This document shows positions 45,994 to 57,100 of a stretch of DNA of 64,000 nt, piece after piece. Under the pieces are notes generated by a model, which ran no database searches, was not told the origin of the DNA, and saw only the letters and a list, made by a program, of their open reading frames with translations. The DNA comes from Gordonia terrae (lineage in GTDB: Bacteria; Actinomycetota; Actinomycetes; Mycobacteriales; Mycobacteriaceae). Both the position numbers and the translations under genes were made by a program. Every line of letters starts with the position of its first letter. The first letter of the stretch is position 1. The stretch lies in contig NZ_CP016594.1 in the NCBI RefSeq assembly GCF_001698225.1, forward strand, positions 3,162,001 to 3,226,000, written 5' to 3'.

Positions 45994-45999
45994 GTCGAC

Positions 46000-46698
46000 A
46001 TGACCTCCCCAGCGACACCGATCAGCGACACCTACACCGGCGACCTCTCCGAGTCGAAGACCCCGCAGCGCCGCACGCTGGCGGCGGCCACCATCGTCAA
46101 GCTGTCCGTCGGTCCGATGGACAACAACGTCTACGTGGTGACCTCGCGCGCCACCGGCGATCAGTTGATCATCGACGCGGCCAACGACGCGGACACGATC
46201 ACCGGAGTCCTGTCGGCCGTCGAGGGAACGCCGAAGCTGATCTTCACCACCCATCAGCACTTCGACCACTGGCAGGCCCTCGCCGCCGTCGCCGAGCACA
46301 CCGGGGTGCCCACCGCGGCCGGGCGCCTGGACGCCGGCGAACTGCCCGTCACTCCCGACCGCCTCGTCGACGACGGTGACGTCATCGAGGTCGGCGACCT
46401 CTCGTTCGAGGCCATCCACCTGGTCGGTCACACCCCCGGTTCGATCGCCCTGGCCCTCACCGACGTGGGCGACGACGGTGAGCGCACCGTCCACCTGTTC
46501 ACCGGCGACTGTCTCTTCCCGGGCGGGATCGGGAAGACCTGGAAGCCGGAGGATTTCGACACCCTTCTCGAGGACGTCTCGACGAAGCTGTTCGACCGGT
46601 TCGACGACTCGACCGTGGTCTACCCGGGCCACGGCACCGACACCACCCTGGGTGCTGAGCGCGACTCGCTGCCCGAGTGGCGTGAGCGCCGCTGGTGA
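46000..46698 (+). CDS. MBL-fold metallo-hydrolase (glyoxalase II-like)
   Basis: The 232-residue protein has the metallo-beta-lactamase signature THQHFDHW (H85, H87, D89, H90), a further metal ligand at VGHTPGS, the bridging aspartate in FTGDCLFPGG and the final His in YPGHGTDT. These are the ligands of hydroxyacylglutathione hydrolase-type enzymes, which cleave thioesters. It is divergent from uvrA as Rv1637c is in M. tuberculosis. The first 28 residues are a poorly conserved leader. The thiol substrate is unknown; mycothiol derivatives are an inference. Confidence 0.92.
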   Translation: MTSPATPISDTYTGDLSESKTPQRRTLAAATIVKLSVGPMDNNVYVVTSRATGDQLIIDAANDADTITGVLSAVEGTPKLIFTTHQHFDHWQALAAVAEHTGVPTAAGRLDAGELPVTPDRLVDDGDVIEVGDLSFEAIHLVGHTPGSIALALTDVGDDGERTVHLFTGDCLFPGGIGKTWKPEDFDTLLEDVSTKLFDRFDDSTVVYPGHGTDTTLGAERDSLPEWRERRW

Positions 46699-46910
46699 GC
46701 ACGGCGTGTTTGGTCTTCGCCGCAGACGGTTACCTGTTCCTCGGATCGTTCGGCGAGTCGTGACCCGAGACGCCCGCACACGCGCAATCTGATCACGGCA
46801 CGCCGAGCAACCTGCAGATTCGTCGCGAGAGGGTAGCGTTGAACGGGCCAGAAACGCGCTCCACCCGACGGATCTCGATAGCCAAACCCGACTGAAGAAG
46901 GTTGTGACCG

Positions 46911-48005
46911 ATGATTCTCCGCCGTATAGCCCGTCCGCTCCTCGCCTCGGCGTTCGTCGCCAGCGGCGTGGACGCCATCCGGAGCCCCAAGCCGATTGCG
47001 CAATCCGCGGAACCGGTCGTGGACAAGGCCCGGTCGTCGCTCCCACCGGAGGTGGCCGGCCGGATCCCGGAGAACACCGAGACGCTCGTACAGATCAACG
47101 CGGCCGCCCAGATCGGCGGCGGCATCCTCCTCGCGACCGGCAAGTTCCCGCGCTTCGCGTCGGTCGTCCTGGCCGGGACGCTGATCCCCACGACGGCCGC
47201 CGGCACCGACTTCTGGAACGAGGCGGACCCGGTCAAGAAGGAGGCCCAGCGCAACGCCTTCATCAAGAACGTCGGCCTCCTCGGCGGAGTTCTGCTGGCG
47301 GCTGTCGACACCGAGGGCAAGCCCTCGCTCGCGTGGCGTGGACGCCAAAAGGCCTCCGCGGTTGCGGCGGCCCTGCCGATCGGCGCGGCCGCCGGGTCGT
47401 CGACGTGGGAGCACCTCGTCGAGCGCACCCACGACGGCGCCGAGATCGTCTCCGAGCGGTCGGCCGATGCCGCGGCGAAGTTCCGCGAACACGCTCCGGA
47501 GATCGCCGAAGCCGCCCAGAAGCGCTCGCTGGAGTTCGCCGAGAAGGCCGCCGACACCGCCTCCGACGTCGCCGACCGCATCCGTGACCGGGCCCCGGTT
47601 CTGGCCGATGCGGCTCTCACCCGCTCGTCGGAACTCGCCGACACGGCTCTCGCACGCTCGTCGGATCTCGCCGACACCGCGCGCAAGCGTGGTCCGAAGC
47701 TGGTGAAGGAAGCGCAGAAGCGCGCCGAGAAGGCCCAGAAGCAGGCCGCGAAGGCACAGAAGCAGGCGAGGAAGAAGGCTCCGAAGGTCGCCGATTCGGC
47801 ACGCGACCGCGCGTCCGAACTCGCCGACACCGCACGCAAGCGCGCCCCGGAGTTCGCCGACGTCGCGCGCGATCGGTCCGCCGAGCTGGCCGACGTGGCC
47901 CGCGCTCGATCGGCCGAACTCGCCGAGACCGCACGGCAGCTCGCCGCGTCCGCCGAGGACTCGGCAGAACAGAGCCGCAAGCGTCTGCGCAAGGCACGTC
48001 GCTGA
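46911..48005 (+). CDS. DoxX-like membrane protein with an 11-residue-repeat tail
   Basis: The N-terminal 150 residues form a DoxX-like membrane domain (ILRRIARPLLASAFVASGVDAIR, then INAAAQIGGGILLATGKFPR). From about residue 180 the protein becomes a long Ala-, Arg- and Asp-rich helix with a clear 11-residue period, for example SELADTARKRA, PEFADVARDRS, AELADVARARS and AELAETARQLA (about 225-345), with a Lys/Gln-rich block in the middle (QKRAEKAQKQAAKAQKQ). Such repeats form amphipathic helices that lie on membranes or build coiled coils. ATG 46911 follows GAAGAAGG by about 10 nt. The function is unknown. Confidence 0.88.
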   Translation: MILRRIARPLLASAFVASGVDAIRSPKPIAQSAEPVVDKARSSLPPEVAGRIPENTETLVQINAAAQIGGGILLATGKFPRFASVVLAGTLIPTTAAGTDFWNEADPVKKEAQRNAFIKNVGLLGGVLLAAVDTEGKPSLAWRGRQKASAVAAALPIGAAAGSSTWEHLVERTHDGAEIVSERSADAAAKFREHAPEIAEAAQKRSLEFAEKAADTASDVADRIRDRAPVLADAALTRSSELADTALARSSDLADTARKRGPKLVKEAQKRAEKAQKQAAKAQKQARKKAPKVADSARDRASELADTARKRAPEFADVARDRSAELADVARARSAELAETARQLAASAEDSAEQSRKRLRKARR

Positions 48006-48084
48006 TCCCTCGGGATCCTCTCGCGCACGAGCAGAAGATACGAGCACGACCCTGAGCACAACCGATCTCACGACCACGGACGCG

Positions 48085-48807
48085 GTGCACCCGCCAGGCG
48101 ACTATCCCTGGGTGCCCGCGTCCGTGGCGCTGAGAGACGTCGCACTACGGGACGTGATCCTGGGTGATCCGGCCTTCGGGTCCGTTCCCTCTCCCGATTC
48201 CCGGTTGGTGGTCGCGGTCGGGTCGAACGCCGCCCCACACGTCCTGCGCCGCAAGCTGGCACATGTGCGGTCGTCGGACATCGTCTGTCTGCAACCGGTC
48301 CACGTCACGAACATCACAGTCGGCCATTCCGCACACGTCGCGGCCCGCGGCTATCTACCTGCCGCCCCGATCTTCGCAGGTCAGCGATCGATCACGACCA
48401 TCGCGGCATGGCTGGGTCCCGACCACATCGAGGCGCTCGACGCCACCGAACCGAACTATCATCGACAGACAGTGAATACGCGCGACCACCCCCTGATCCA
48501 TGGCCGGCCCACCCCCTTCCTCCCCGAGGATCGGCCGCCCCTGCCCACGGAGTTCGACCTCTACGTGTCCCGTCACGGCGTCCTCGCCGACCCGGTCACC
48601 GGCGACCCGATCCCCTTCGGCCCACAGGCCGACGTTCTGTCGTGGTTGTCCCGACGCCTCGACGATGCGACCCTCGCCGATCCGGTGCCGGACGTCTGTA
48701 CCCGTCTGGCGGGCGATCCCCCGGCGGTGACCGCCCGATTGCGGGCCGCCGGCCTGTCCCGGTCCGACGATCTCCGCTCACCCCGGTCGATCGGACACGA
48801 TCGATGA
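48085..48807 (+). CDS. Hypothetical protein, possible gamma-glutamylcyclotransferase-like fold
   Basis: The 240-residue product is not recognised with certainty. RLVVAVGSNAAPHVLRRKL resembles the YGSN loop of gamma-glutamylcyclotransferases, and LGPDHIEALDATEPNYHRQTV resembles their LDxxE...Y segment with a candidate catalytic Glu, so a related fold is plausible. The start is GTG 48085; no ribosome-binding site is seen, and a CTG 33 bp upstream would extend it. Its stop overlaps the next start as ATGA, so it is translationally coupled to the HelD-like gene. Confidence 0.75.
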   Translation: MHPPGDYPWVPASVALRDVALRDVILGDPAFGSVPSPDSRLVVAVGSNAAPHVLRRKLAHVRSSDIVCLQPVHVTNITVGHSAHVAARGYLPAAPIFAGQRSITTIAAWLGPDHIEALDATEPNYHRQTVNTRDHPLIHGRPTPFLPEDRPPLPTEFDLYVSRHGVLADPVTGDPIPFGPQADVLSWLSRRLDDATLADPVPDVCTRLAGDPPAVTARLRAAGLSRSDDLRSPRSIGHDR

Positions 48808-51152
48808 CCGCCCTCTCGCCGGACACCGATCCCCGGGTGGATGAGGAACAGCGGCACCTCGACCGCGTGTACGGCCGCCTCGATCGGATGCGGCGGACCA
48901 CCCAGCGCCGGTTGTCGTCGACCCTGTCCGAACGCGGCGGCACGCCACAGGCACTGTCCGAACGCGAGTCGTACGAGCGGATGTACAACGAAGACCTCGC
49001 CAAATTCGATGCCGCCGAACACAATCTGTACTTCGGCCGCCTCGATCTCGACGACGGCGAGATCCGGCGCATCGGGCGTATCGGTGTGCTCGACGACGGT
49101 TTCGCCGACGACGGCGAGCTCGACGCCACCGCCACCGACGCCACCCTCCTGCTCGATTGGCGCGCTCCCCTGGCCCGGCCGTTCTATCTGGCGACGCCTG
49201 CGGCCCCCGAGGACGTCGCACGCCGACGCCACATCCGGACCCGTAGCCGCAAGGTCCGCGGTGTCAGCGACGAGTCCCTGACCGCCGGCGACGCCCTGCT
49301 CGACGACTTCGGACACGGCGACGTCGTCAACGAATCGGCGTTGGTGGCAGCCCTCAACGCGGCTCGTACCGGTGAGATGACCGACATCGTCGAGACCATC
49401 CAGCGCGAGCAGGACCTGATCATTCGCTCGACGCACCGCGGGGTCACCGTCATCCAGGGCGGACCCGGTACCGGCAAGACCGCGGTCGCGCTCCACCGCG
49501 CGGCCTACCTGCTCTACACCCATCGTGAGAACCTCTCCCGCAGCGGCATTCTCATCATCGGGCCCAATGACGACTTCCTGAACTACATCGGTCAGGTGCT
49601 CCCCTCGCTGGGCGAGTCCGGCGTGCTTCTCTCGACCATCGGCGACTTGTTCCCCGGTGTGCGGGCGGGCACCGACGATCCGCGGACGACCGCGGCGGTC
49701 AAGGGCGGCCTACGGATGGTCGACGTCCTCAAGCGAGCGGTGCGCGCCCAGCAGTCACTGCCGTCCCGACCCGAAGCAGTGGACTTCGACAGCTACCGGG
49801 TCGAGATCGACTCGGCGCTGATCAAGGCCGCGCGCGCCAAAGCCCGCGCGACGCGACGCGCGCACAACCTGTCGCAGAACGCCTTCCTCAAGGCCGGACT
49901 CGCCGAACTCGCCGCCCGGCATGCGGCGACGATCGGATCGAGCCTGCTCGACGGTTCGCAGTTGCTCAGCCCCGCGGACATCGCCGACATCCGCGACGAC
50001 ATGAGTCGCGATCCCGACATCCGTGCCGCGCTGCTGCGCTACTGGCCGACCCTCACCCCGCAGGCACTGCTGCGCGACCTCCTCGGCGACGAACGCGCGA
50101 TCCGCAAGGCCACCCCGGGCTGGTCGGACGCCGACCGCGCAGCGCTGCACCGGCCGTCGCGGCCGGCGACGACATCAGGTGAGGACTTCTCCCCTGCGGA
50201 CGTGCCACTGCTGGATGAGTTGGCCGAGCTGATCGGGTACGGCACCGAGGACGCCGAGCGGGCCGAGCGCGCACGGTGGCGCCGCCAGCTCGCCGAGGCC
50301 CAGGATGCCCTGGACATCCTGACCGGCTCGGCACCGCAAGACCTCGAGGACGAACTCGACCCCGAGATCCTGATGGCCTACGACCTGATCGACGCCGAAC
50401 AACTCGCCTCCCGCCAGACCGAGACCCGGCGCGCCACGACAGCCGAACGTGCCTACGGCGACCGCACCTGGACCTTCGGCCACGTCATCGTCGACGAGGC
50501 CCAGGAGCTTTCCGCGATGGCATGGCGAATGGTGATGCGGCGCATCCCGAATCGGTGGATGACGATCATCGGCGACACCGCACAGACATCCGATGAGGCG
50601 GGCACCCGCTCATGGGGCGAGGTCCTGGAACCCTATGTCGCCAAACGCTGGCAGTTCAAGGAACTCTCGGTCAACTACCGGACCCCCAGCGAGATCATGG
50701 AGTACGCCGCCCGCGTCCTCGATGAGATCGGCAACGGCGAGAAAGCACCGACCTCGTTGCGCAGCAACGGGATCGAGCCGGTAGCCATTCGGGCGGACAG
50801 TGACGCACCGGCGGACATCGTCGACGCCGTCCGCCGGGCCGTCGAGCTCGCCGAACCCGACGGCCTCACCGCCGTCGTGGTCCCCGACCACCTGCGCGAG
50901 GTCGTCGATGCGGCATTGTCCCCGGACCGATTCGCCCTGGAGGACCGCGAGCCGCCCCGGGTCTACACCGTACGGAGCTGCAAGGGCCTGGAGTTCGACA
51001 CCACGATCGTCGTCGAGCCCGCCGCCGTCATCGATCAGTCACCACGGGGACTCAGCGACCTGTACGTGGCCCTCACCCGGGCGACGCAGCGACTCGTCGT
51101 CGTCCATCGCGACGATCTCCCCGACGCACTCGCTGATCTGCCGGCCGGCTGA
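48804..51152 (+). CDS. HelD/HelR-type RNA polymerase-recycling ATPase
   Basis: The 782-residue protein is a UvrD-like superfamily 1 ATPase of the HelD/HelR group. These proteins remove stalled RNA polymerase from DNA, and HelR members can displace rifamycins. A charged N-terminal coiled coil (about 10-70) fits the arm that enters the secondary channel. Walker A is GGPGTGKT (219-226), Walker B VIVDEAQ (561-567), with GDTAQTSDE and the C-terminal SDLYVALTRATQRLVVVH motif VI. The start ATG 48804 overlaps the preceding stop. Its end is 34 bp from the convergent end of the peptide synthetase gene. Confidence 0.92.
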   Translation: MTALSPDTDPRVDEEQRHLDRVYGRLDRMRRTTQRRLSSTLSERGGTPQALSERESYERMYNEDLAKFDAAEHNLYFGRLDLDDGEIRRIGRIGVLDDGFADDGELDATATDATLLLDWRAPLARPFYLATPAAPEDVARRRHIRTRSRKVRGVSDESLTAGDALLDDFGHGDVVNESALVAALNAARTGEMTDIVETIQREQDLIIRSTHRGVTVIQGGPGTGKTAVALHRAAYLLYTHRENLSRSGILIIGPNDDFLNYIGQVLPSLGESGVLLSTIGDLFPGVRAGTDDPRTTAAVKGGLRMVDVLKRAVRAQQSLPSRPEAVDFDSYRVEIDSALIKAARAKARATRRAHNLSQNAFLKAGLAELAARHAATIGSSLLDGSQLLSPADIADIRDDMSRDPDIRAALLRYWPTLTPQALLRDLLGDERAIRKATPGWSDADRAALHRPSRPATTSGEDFSPADVPLLDELAELIGYGTEDAERAERARWRRQLAEAQDALDILTGSAPQDLEDELDPEILMAYDLIDAEQLASRQTETRRATTAERAYGDRTWTFGHVIVDEAQELSAMAWRMVMRRIPNRWMTIIGDTAQTSDEAGTRSWGEVLEPYVAKRWQFKELSVNYRTPSEIMEYAARVLDEIGNGEKAPTSLRSNGIEPVAIRADSDAPADIVDAVRRAVELAEPDGLTAVVVPDHLREVVDAALSPDRFALEDREPPRVYTVRSCKGLEFDTTIVVEPAAVIDQSPRGLSDLYVALTRATQRLVVVHRDDLPDALADLPAG

Positions 51153-51186
51153 CCGGCGGGGTCCGGTGGGTCCGCGATTGTTCGGA

Positions 51187-54100
51187 TCAGGGAGCCGCGG
51201 GGCCGTCGCCGGCTCGCGCCTCGGCCGCGGTGATCGCGGCGTCGATCCGCGGTCCGATCTCGACCAGTGCGTCACTGCCGACGATCCCGAGGTGATCGGC
51301 GTCGACATCGACCCGGGTGATCCGTCCACCGAGGAATGGCGCCCAACGTCCGGACGTTCTGTCCGGATCCGCGTCTCCGGCCGCGGCGACGACGAGCATC
51401 GCGTCACCGTCGTAGGGTCGGGGCCGGTGGTCGACGGTGCGCCGGGCCGACGTCGCCATCCGCTGCAGCATGCGGTCGAACGCATCGCCGTCGAGCAGGC
51501 CGAGTCCGGTGACCCGCTCGCGGATCGCGGCAGCCACGGCAGCCGGATCGTCCGACGTCGCCACCGCGTCGACGTCGATGACGGCCTGCCACCCACCGAG
51601 CAGGTCCGCGACCGTCGACCGCGTGTCGTCCGGTGACACCTCCGAAACCCCTGCCGCGTCGTCGATCTCGAGTTCGTCGCCGACGGCGGGATAGCTGTCG
51701 AGGAGCCCGAGGAAACCGACCTCCGCACCCCGCGCACGGAGTTCGGCGGCCATCTCCTGGGCGATCAAGCCACCGATGGACCAGCCGACGAGGTGGTAGG
51801 GGCCCTGCGGAACGATCTTTCGGATCTCGGCCACGTACCGCTTGGCGAGGTCACGGATCGACGCGTCGGCCGTGTCACCGACCACGACGAAGGGGTCCTG
51901 TAGACCGAAGACCGGCCGGTCGTCGAGATACGGTGTGAGACCGGCGAACAGCCACGCCAGACCATCGGCCGGGTGGACACAGAAGACCGGGGCGCGACCG
52001 CCTTCTGCTCGCAGCGGCACGACCACCTGGTCCCCCGGGGCGCCCGTGGCGGCCGGGTCCTCGTGGGCGGCGAGCCGGGCGCCGAGATCGCGCGGCGTCG
52101 GTCCGGCGAAGACCCATGCGACCTCGACGGGCACACCGGTTCGCCTGCGCAACAGCGACACCAGCCGCACCGCGGACAGCGACGTTCCGCCCAGATCGAA
52201 GAAGCCCTGGTCCGCGTCCACCACCGGGTTCCCGGTGATCTCCGCCATCGCCTCGGCGACAGCCACCTCCCATCGTCCGGTCGGCGCCGCGGATCCGGCA
52301 TCGTCATGCCCGGTTCCGCCCCCTTCCAGAAGTGCTGCGATCTCGCGGCGCCCCGGTCGGCCGTCCGCCCCGGCCGGGATCGCGTCGACGACGCCGATCG
52401 CAGTGGGAACCCAATGCGCGGGCAGCACCTGCGACAGCGCACGCCGGAGCTCGGGCACGCCCAGGTCGCCGTCGGCAACGACCCAGGCACCCACCTCGAC
52501 GCCGTCGGCTGTCAGCGCACTCACGACGGCGGCCGCGGCCACGCCCGTCATCTCGGCCAACGCTCGCTCCACCGCATCGAGATCGATTCGCCGACCGTCG
52601 ATTCGGGGATGCCGCGCGACCGGCCCCAGGATCTCGGGCCGTGTCGTGGACGCGTCGACCCACCGTGCTCGTAGGCCGGTCGGCGCCAGCGCACCGTCGT
52701 CGCCGCGCTCGTGCAGCTCGCCCGGCACCCGTGGCGGCACCGCCCGGCTCGCGCTGTCGAGGATCACCGGCCCTCCATCCTCGGCAACGGTCGCGTCGGC
52801 CGCGACCAGCGGGACACGATCCACGACGGTGTCGAGATCGCCGGTGACCGCGTCGAGCATGCGGAGGAAGACGTCGCGTATCGTCGCGACCGTCTCGACA
52901 TCGAACAGTGCTGCGGCATAATCGAACTCGCCGACCAGCTCGACGCCGGTGCCGACCGGCCGTTCCGCGAGACCGAGTGTCAGATCGACCTTGGCGGGCG
53001 GCGGCCCCGGTTCGACGGGCACCACCTCGAGACCGTCCACGGTGAAACCCGCTGCCTCCGTACCGGAACCCGGCCCCGGAAGCGGGGTGTCACCCGAGGA
53101 CTCGGCGAGGTAGTTGATCATGACCTGGACGAGCGGCGCGTGGGCGGTGGAACGAACCGGCGTGAGGTGCTCGACGAGCGTCTCGAACGGGATGTCGGCG
53201 TGTGCGAACGCCGCGAGATCGACGTCGCGGACCCGATGGAGCAGATCCCCGACCGTGTCCTCGGCCCGCAGCGGGGTCCGGAGCACGACGGTGTTGACGA
53301 ACATGCCGATGAGTCCCGCCGTGGCCGCGTGACCGCGTCCCGACACGGCGGCGCCGACGCTGACGTCGTCCACGTCGGCCACCCGCGCCAGGGTGAGGAC
53401 GAACGCGGCGTGACAGACCATGAACGGGGTCATCCCATGTGCGCGTGCGGTCGCCATGACCGCCGCGCTGCGCGGCTCGCCCAGTTCGAGGGGTAGGCGG
53501 CCACCGGTCGGGTCGGCGACCGGCGGGCGCGGACGGTCGCCGGGCAGCTCCAGCGCAGCGGGAACACCGGCCAGTGTCTCGGCCCAGAACGAGTACTGCG
53601 CGGCCATCGGCGACATCGGGTCGTCGAAGTCCCCGAGCACCTCGCGCTGCCAGAGCGCGTGATCGGCGTATGCGATGTCCGGGACGTCGATCGACCCGCC
53701 CGAAGGGCCTCCGCCACTGCGGTATCCGCCGAGAACCTCCGCCGCAAGTATCGACAGGGACGCCGCATCGCCGGCGATGTGGTGCAGGACCAGCACGACC
53801 CGATGCACCGGCGGCGTCGTACCCTCCGCCGATACCGCCGAGATCACCACCCGCAGCGGCAGTTGCGTCGACACGTCGAATCCCTCCGTGCACCACGCCA
53901 TCGCGTCCGCGGGCGTGCCGACCGACTCCCAGCGCAGTTCGTCCGCGGCCGTCGCCGGATCGAGGATGTGCTGCGCGGGCACGCCGTCCTCGCCGAGCGG
54001 GTAGACGGTTCGCAGGGGCTCATGACGGGTCATCACGGCGACCACCGCGGCACGCAGCGCTTCGACATCGAGGAACCCGCGGATGTCGAGGGCGACGGGC

Positions 54101-57100
54101 ATGTTGTACATCGGGGATGTCACGTCGAACTGGTTGATGAACCAGAGTCGTTGCTGCGCATACGACAACGGGATACGGGCGGGTCGTGGACGCGCGACGA
54201 GGGGATGCCCGGCGACTCGGCGTCGTGCCAGGGTCCGCGCGAGGTCGCGGACCGTCGGGGCGCGGAAGAGGTCGCGGACATCGAGGTCGGTGCCGAGTTG
54301 TTCGCCGATCCGGGCGACGACGCGCATCGCGGCCAGCGAGTTGCCACCCAGGTCGAAGAACGGCGCTGTCACCGAGATCTCGGCGAGTCCCAGAACCTCG
54401 GCGAAGACCACCGCGACCGCGCGTTCGGCGGCGTCGGCCGGTGGCACCATCTCGGTCGCGTCGTCGCTCGGCGCGGGGAGGGCCCGGCGGTCCAGTTTGC
54501 CGGTCGCGGTGATCGGGACCGCATCGAGGATCACCCATCGAGTGGGATGCATGTACTGCGGCAACGATTGTCGGAGGTGTTCGCGGATCACTTCGAGGTC
54601 GACGTTGCCGGCCACATACCCGACCAGCGCATCGCCCGCCGGACCGCTCCGGACGGTGACGGCGGCATGGGTGACGCCGTCGACGCGGGCCAGAACGGTC
54701 TCGATCTCCCCGAGTTCAATGCGCTGCCCGCGCAGTTTCACCTGGAAGTCGGCTCGGCCGAGATACTCGAGAGCGCCGTCGGCATCCCAGCGCACGAGGT
54801 CGCCGGTCCGGTAGAGCCGTCCGCCCGTCGGCCCGGTGGGATCGGCCACGAACCGTTCGGCGGTGAGATCGGGCCGGCCCGCGTAGCCGCGCGCCAGCTG
54901 ATCCCCGCCGACGTAGAGCTCGCCGACCACCCCGGCCGGCGCCGGGCGCATCCTGTCGTCGAGCACCCACGTCGTGGTGTTCGCGTTGGGCCGTCCGATC
55001 GGAACGACCGCGTCACCGGGAGTGAAGCGATACGCCGTCACCTCGACGGCGGCCTCGGTCGGGCCGTAGAGATTGTCGATGTCGGCCTGCGGGGCCAACG
55101 CGGCCATCGCCTCGGCGGTCGCCGCGGGCAGGGCCTCACCGGAGGCGTTGATCCGCCGCAGCGACGACAGCGCCTCCCGCCGCTGCGGGCGGTCACCGAT
55201 GTACTCGACGAACGCCGCCATCATCGACGGCACGAAGTGGACGGAGGTGACCCGATGCCGCTCGATCTCGGCGAGGACGTGGGCCGGGTCCACGTGCCAG
55301 CCGTCCTCGACGATGACCAGGCGCGCGCCGGCCATCAGCGGTTCGAACAGTTCGGGGACGGACACGTCGAAGGTGACCGGTGTCTTGAGCATGACCGCGT
55401 CATCAGGACGCAGCGGGGAACGAACCGACATCCATGCCAGGCGGTTGAGCACGGCACCGTGACTGACGGTGACGCCCTTGGGCGTTCCGGTCGATCCGGA
55501 GGTGAACAAGGTGTAGAGGGCGTTGCCCGGATACGGACGACGCAGTTCCGTACCCGGACGCGAGATGCCGTCGAGCGGTCCGCTTCCGTCGACGACGAGT
55601 ATCGGCGTGGCCAGACCGGACAGCGCCGGCGGGCGGACGTCCGCCGTCAGCACCATCGCGATCGATGCCGAGTCGACCATGGCCGCGACCCGATCGGTCG
55701 GCGTCGTCGGGTCGATGCTGACGTAGCCGCCGCCGGCCATGACCACGGCATGGATCGCGAGTACGAGTTCGACGGAACGCGGGATGCACACGCCCACTGC
55801 GACATCCGGACCCACGCCGTGGGCGCTCAGGGTCTCCGCGAGCCGGGTGGTCCGGTCGAGGAACTCGCAATAGGTCAGCGTCCGATCGCCTGCCACGAGG
55901 GCGATCGACTCCGGCGAGCGTCGCGCGGCGGCCACGATCGCATCGGTGACGGTCGTCCACGGCACCGGCAGGTCAGGTCCGGACACGAGTGCGGCGATCC
56001 GCGCGCGCTCGTCCTGGTCGGTCAGATCGATGGCACCGACCGCCAGGTCGTCAGCGTCGACGACCGCCTCCAGAACCCGGGTCAGCCGGATGATCGCCGT
56101 CCGCGCGGTGTGCTCGTCGAACAGGTCGGTGGCATAGACGATCTCGACGGCCCACGGACGGTCGGGCCGGATCGTCACCGCGACGGTCAGGTCGAGCTGG
56201 GTGGTGTCGGTGGACACCTCCACCGGTTCGAGGGCCAGCGCCCGCGATGGCGATGCGACGGTTCCGGTCGCGTCGTCACCGTCGCGATCGTGCAGCACCG
56301 ACAGCATCACCTGGCTGATCGGGGCGAACGCCTCCGACCGGACCGGGGCGAGGCGATCCACCAGGTATTCGAAGGGGACGTCGGTCCGCGCGAGAGCGTT
56401 GACGTCGTCGACGCGCACTCGGTCGAGGAACTCGCCGACCGGCGTCCGCGGGTCCACGTCCAGGCGCAGGACCACGGTGTTGACGAACATGCCGACGAGG
56501 TCATCGAGGTCTGCGTGCCCGCGTCCGGCGACCGGTGTCGTGATCACGATGTCGCGGGTGGCCGACAGTCGCGCCAACATGATCGACAGAGCCGCGTGGA
56601 CGACCATGAACTCGGTGGCGCCGTGTGCGCGGGCGGTGGCCGCGATCCGCGCCGGCAGATCGGCCGGGAGGTTCGCCGTCACCCGACCACCACGCTGCGA
56701 CGCCACCGCCGGTCGCGGGCGGTCCGTCGGCAACGGGAGCAGGTCGGGGATCCCCGACAACCGGTTCGTCCAGTAGCCCACCTGCCGACCGAGGATGGAC
56801 TCCGCCGAGTCGATGTCCCCGAGCGCCTCCCGCTGCCACAGAGCGTGATCGGCGAACTGGATCAGTGGTGCCTCCACCTCGGTGGACCGCCCCTCGGCAC
56901 GTGCCAGATACGCACCCCACAGGTCGGCGACGAGCGGACGCATCGACTCGCCGTCGGCGGCGATGTGATGCAAGACCACGACCAGGATGTGCTCGGTGTT
57001 CTCGACCTCGACGAGTCGGACTCGCAGCGGGAGCTCGGTGGTGACGTCGAACGTCGCATCGCCCACAAGCCCGGCCGGATCGATGGGCCCCGAGGTCGCC

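Noticed and set aside
45758..45999. LexA (SOS) box before uvrA
   Set aside because: No TCGAAC-N4-GTTCGA-like palindrome is present. The RecA-NDp motif explains damage control instead.
51153..51186. Terminator between the convergent helD-like and NRPS genes
   Set aside because: Only 34 bp lie between the stops, and no convincing stem with a T-run was found.
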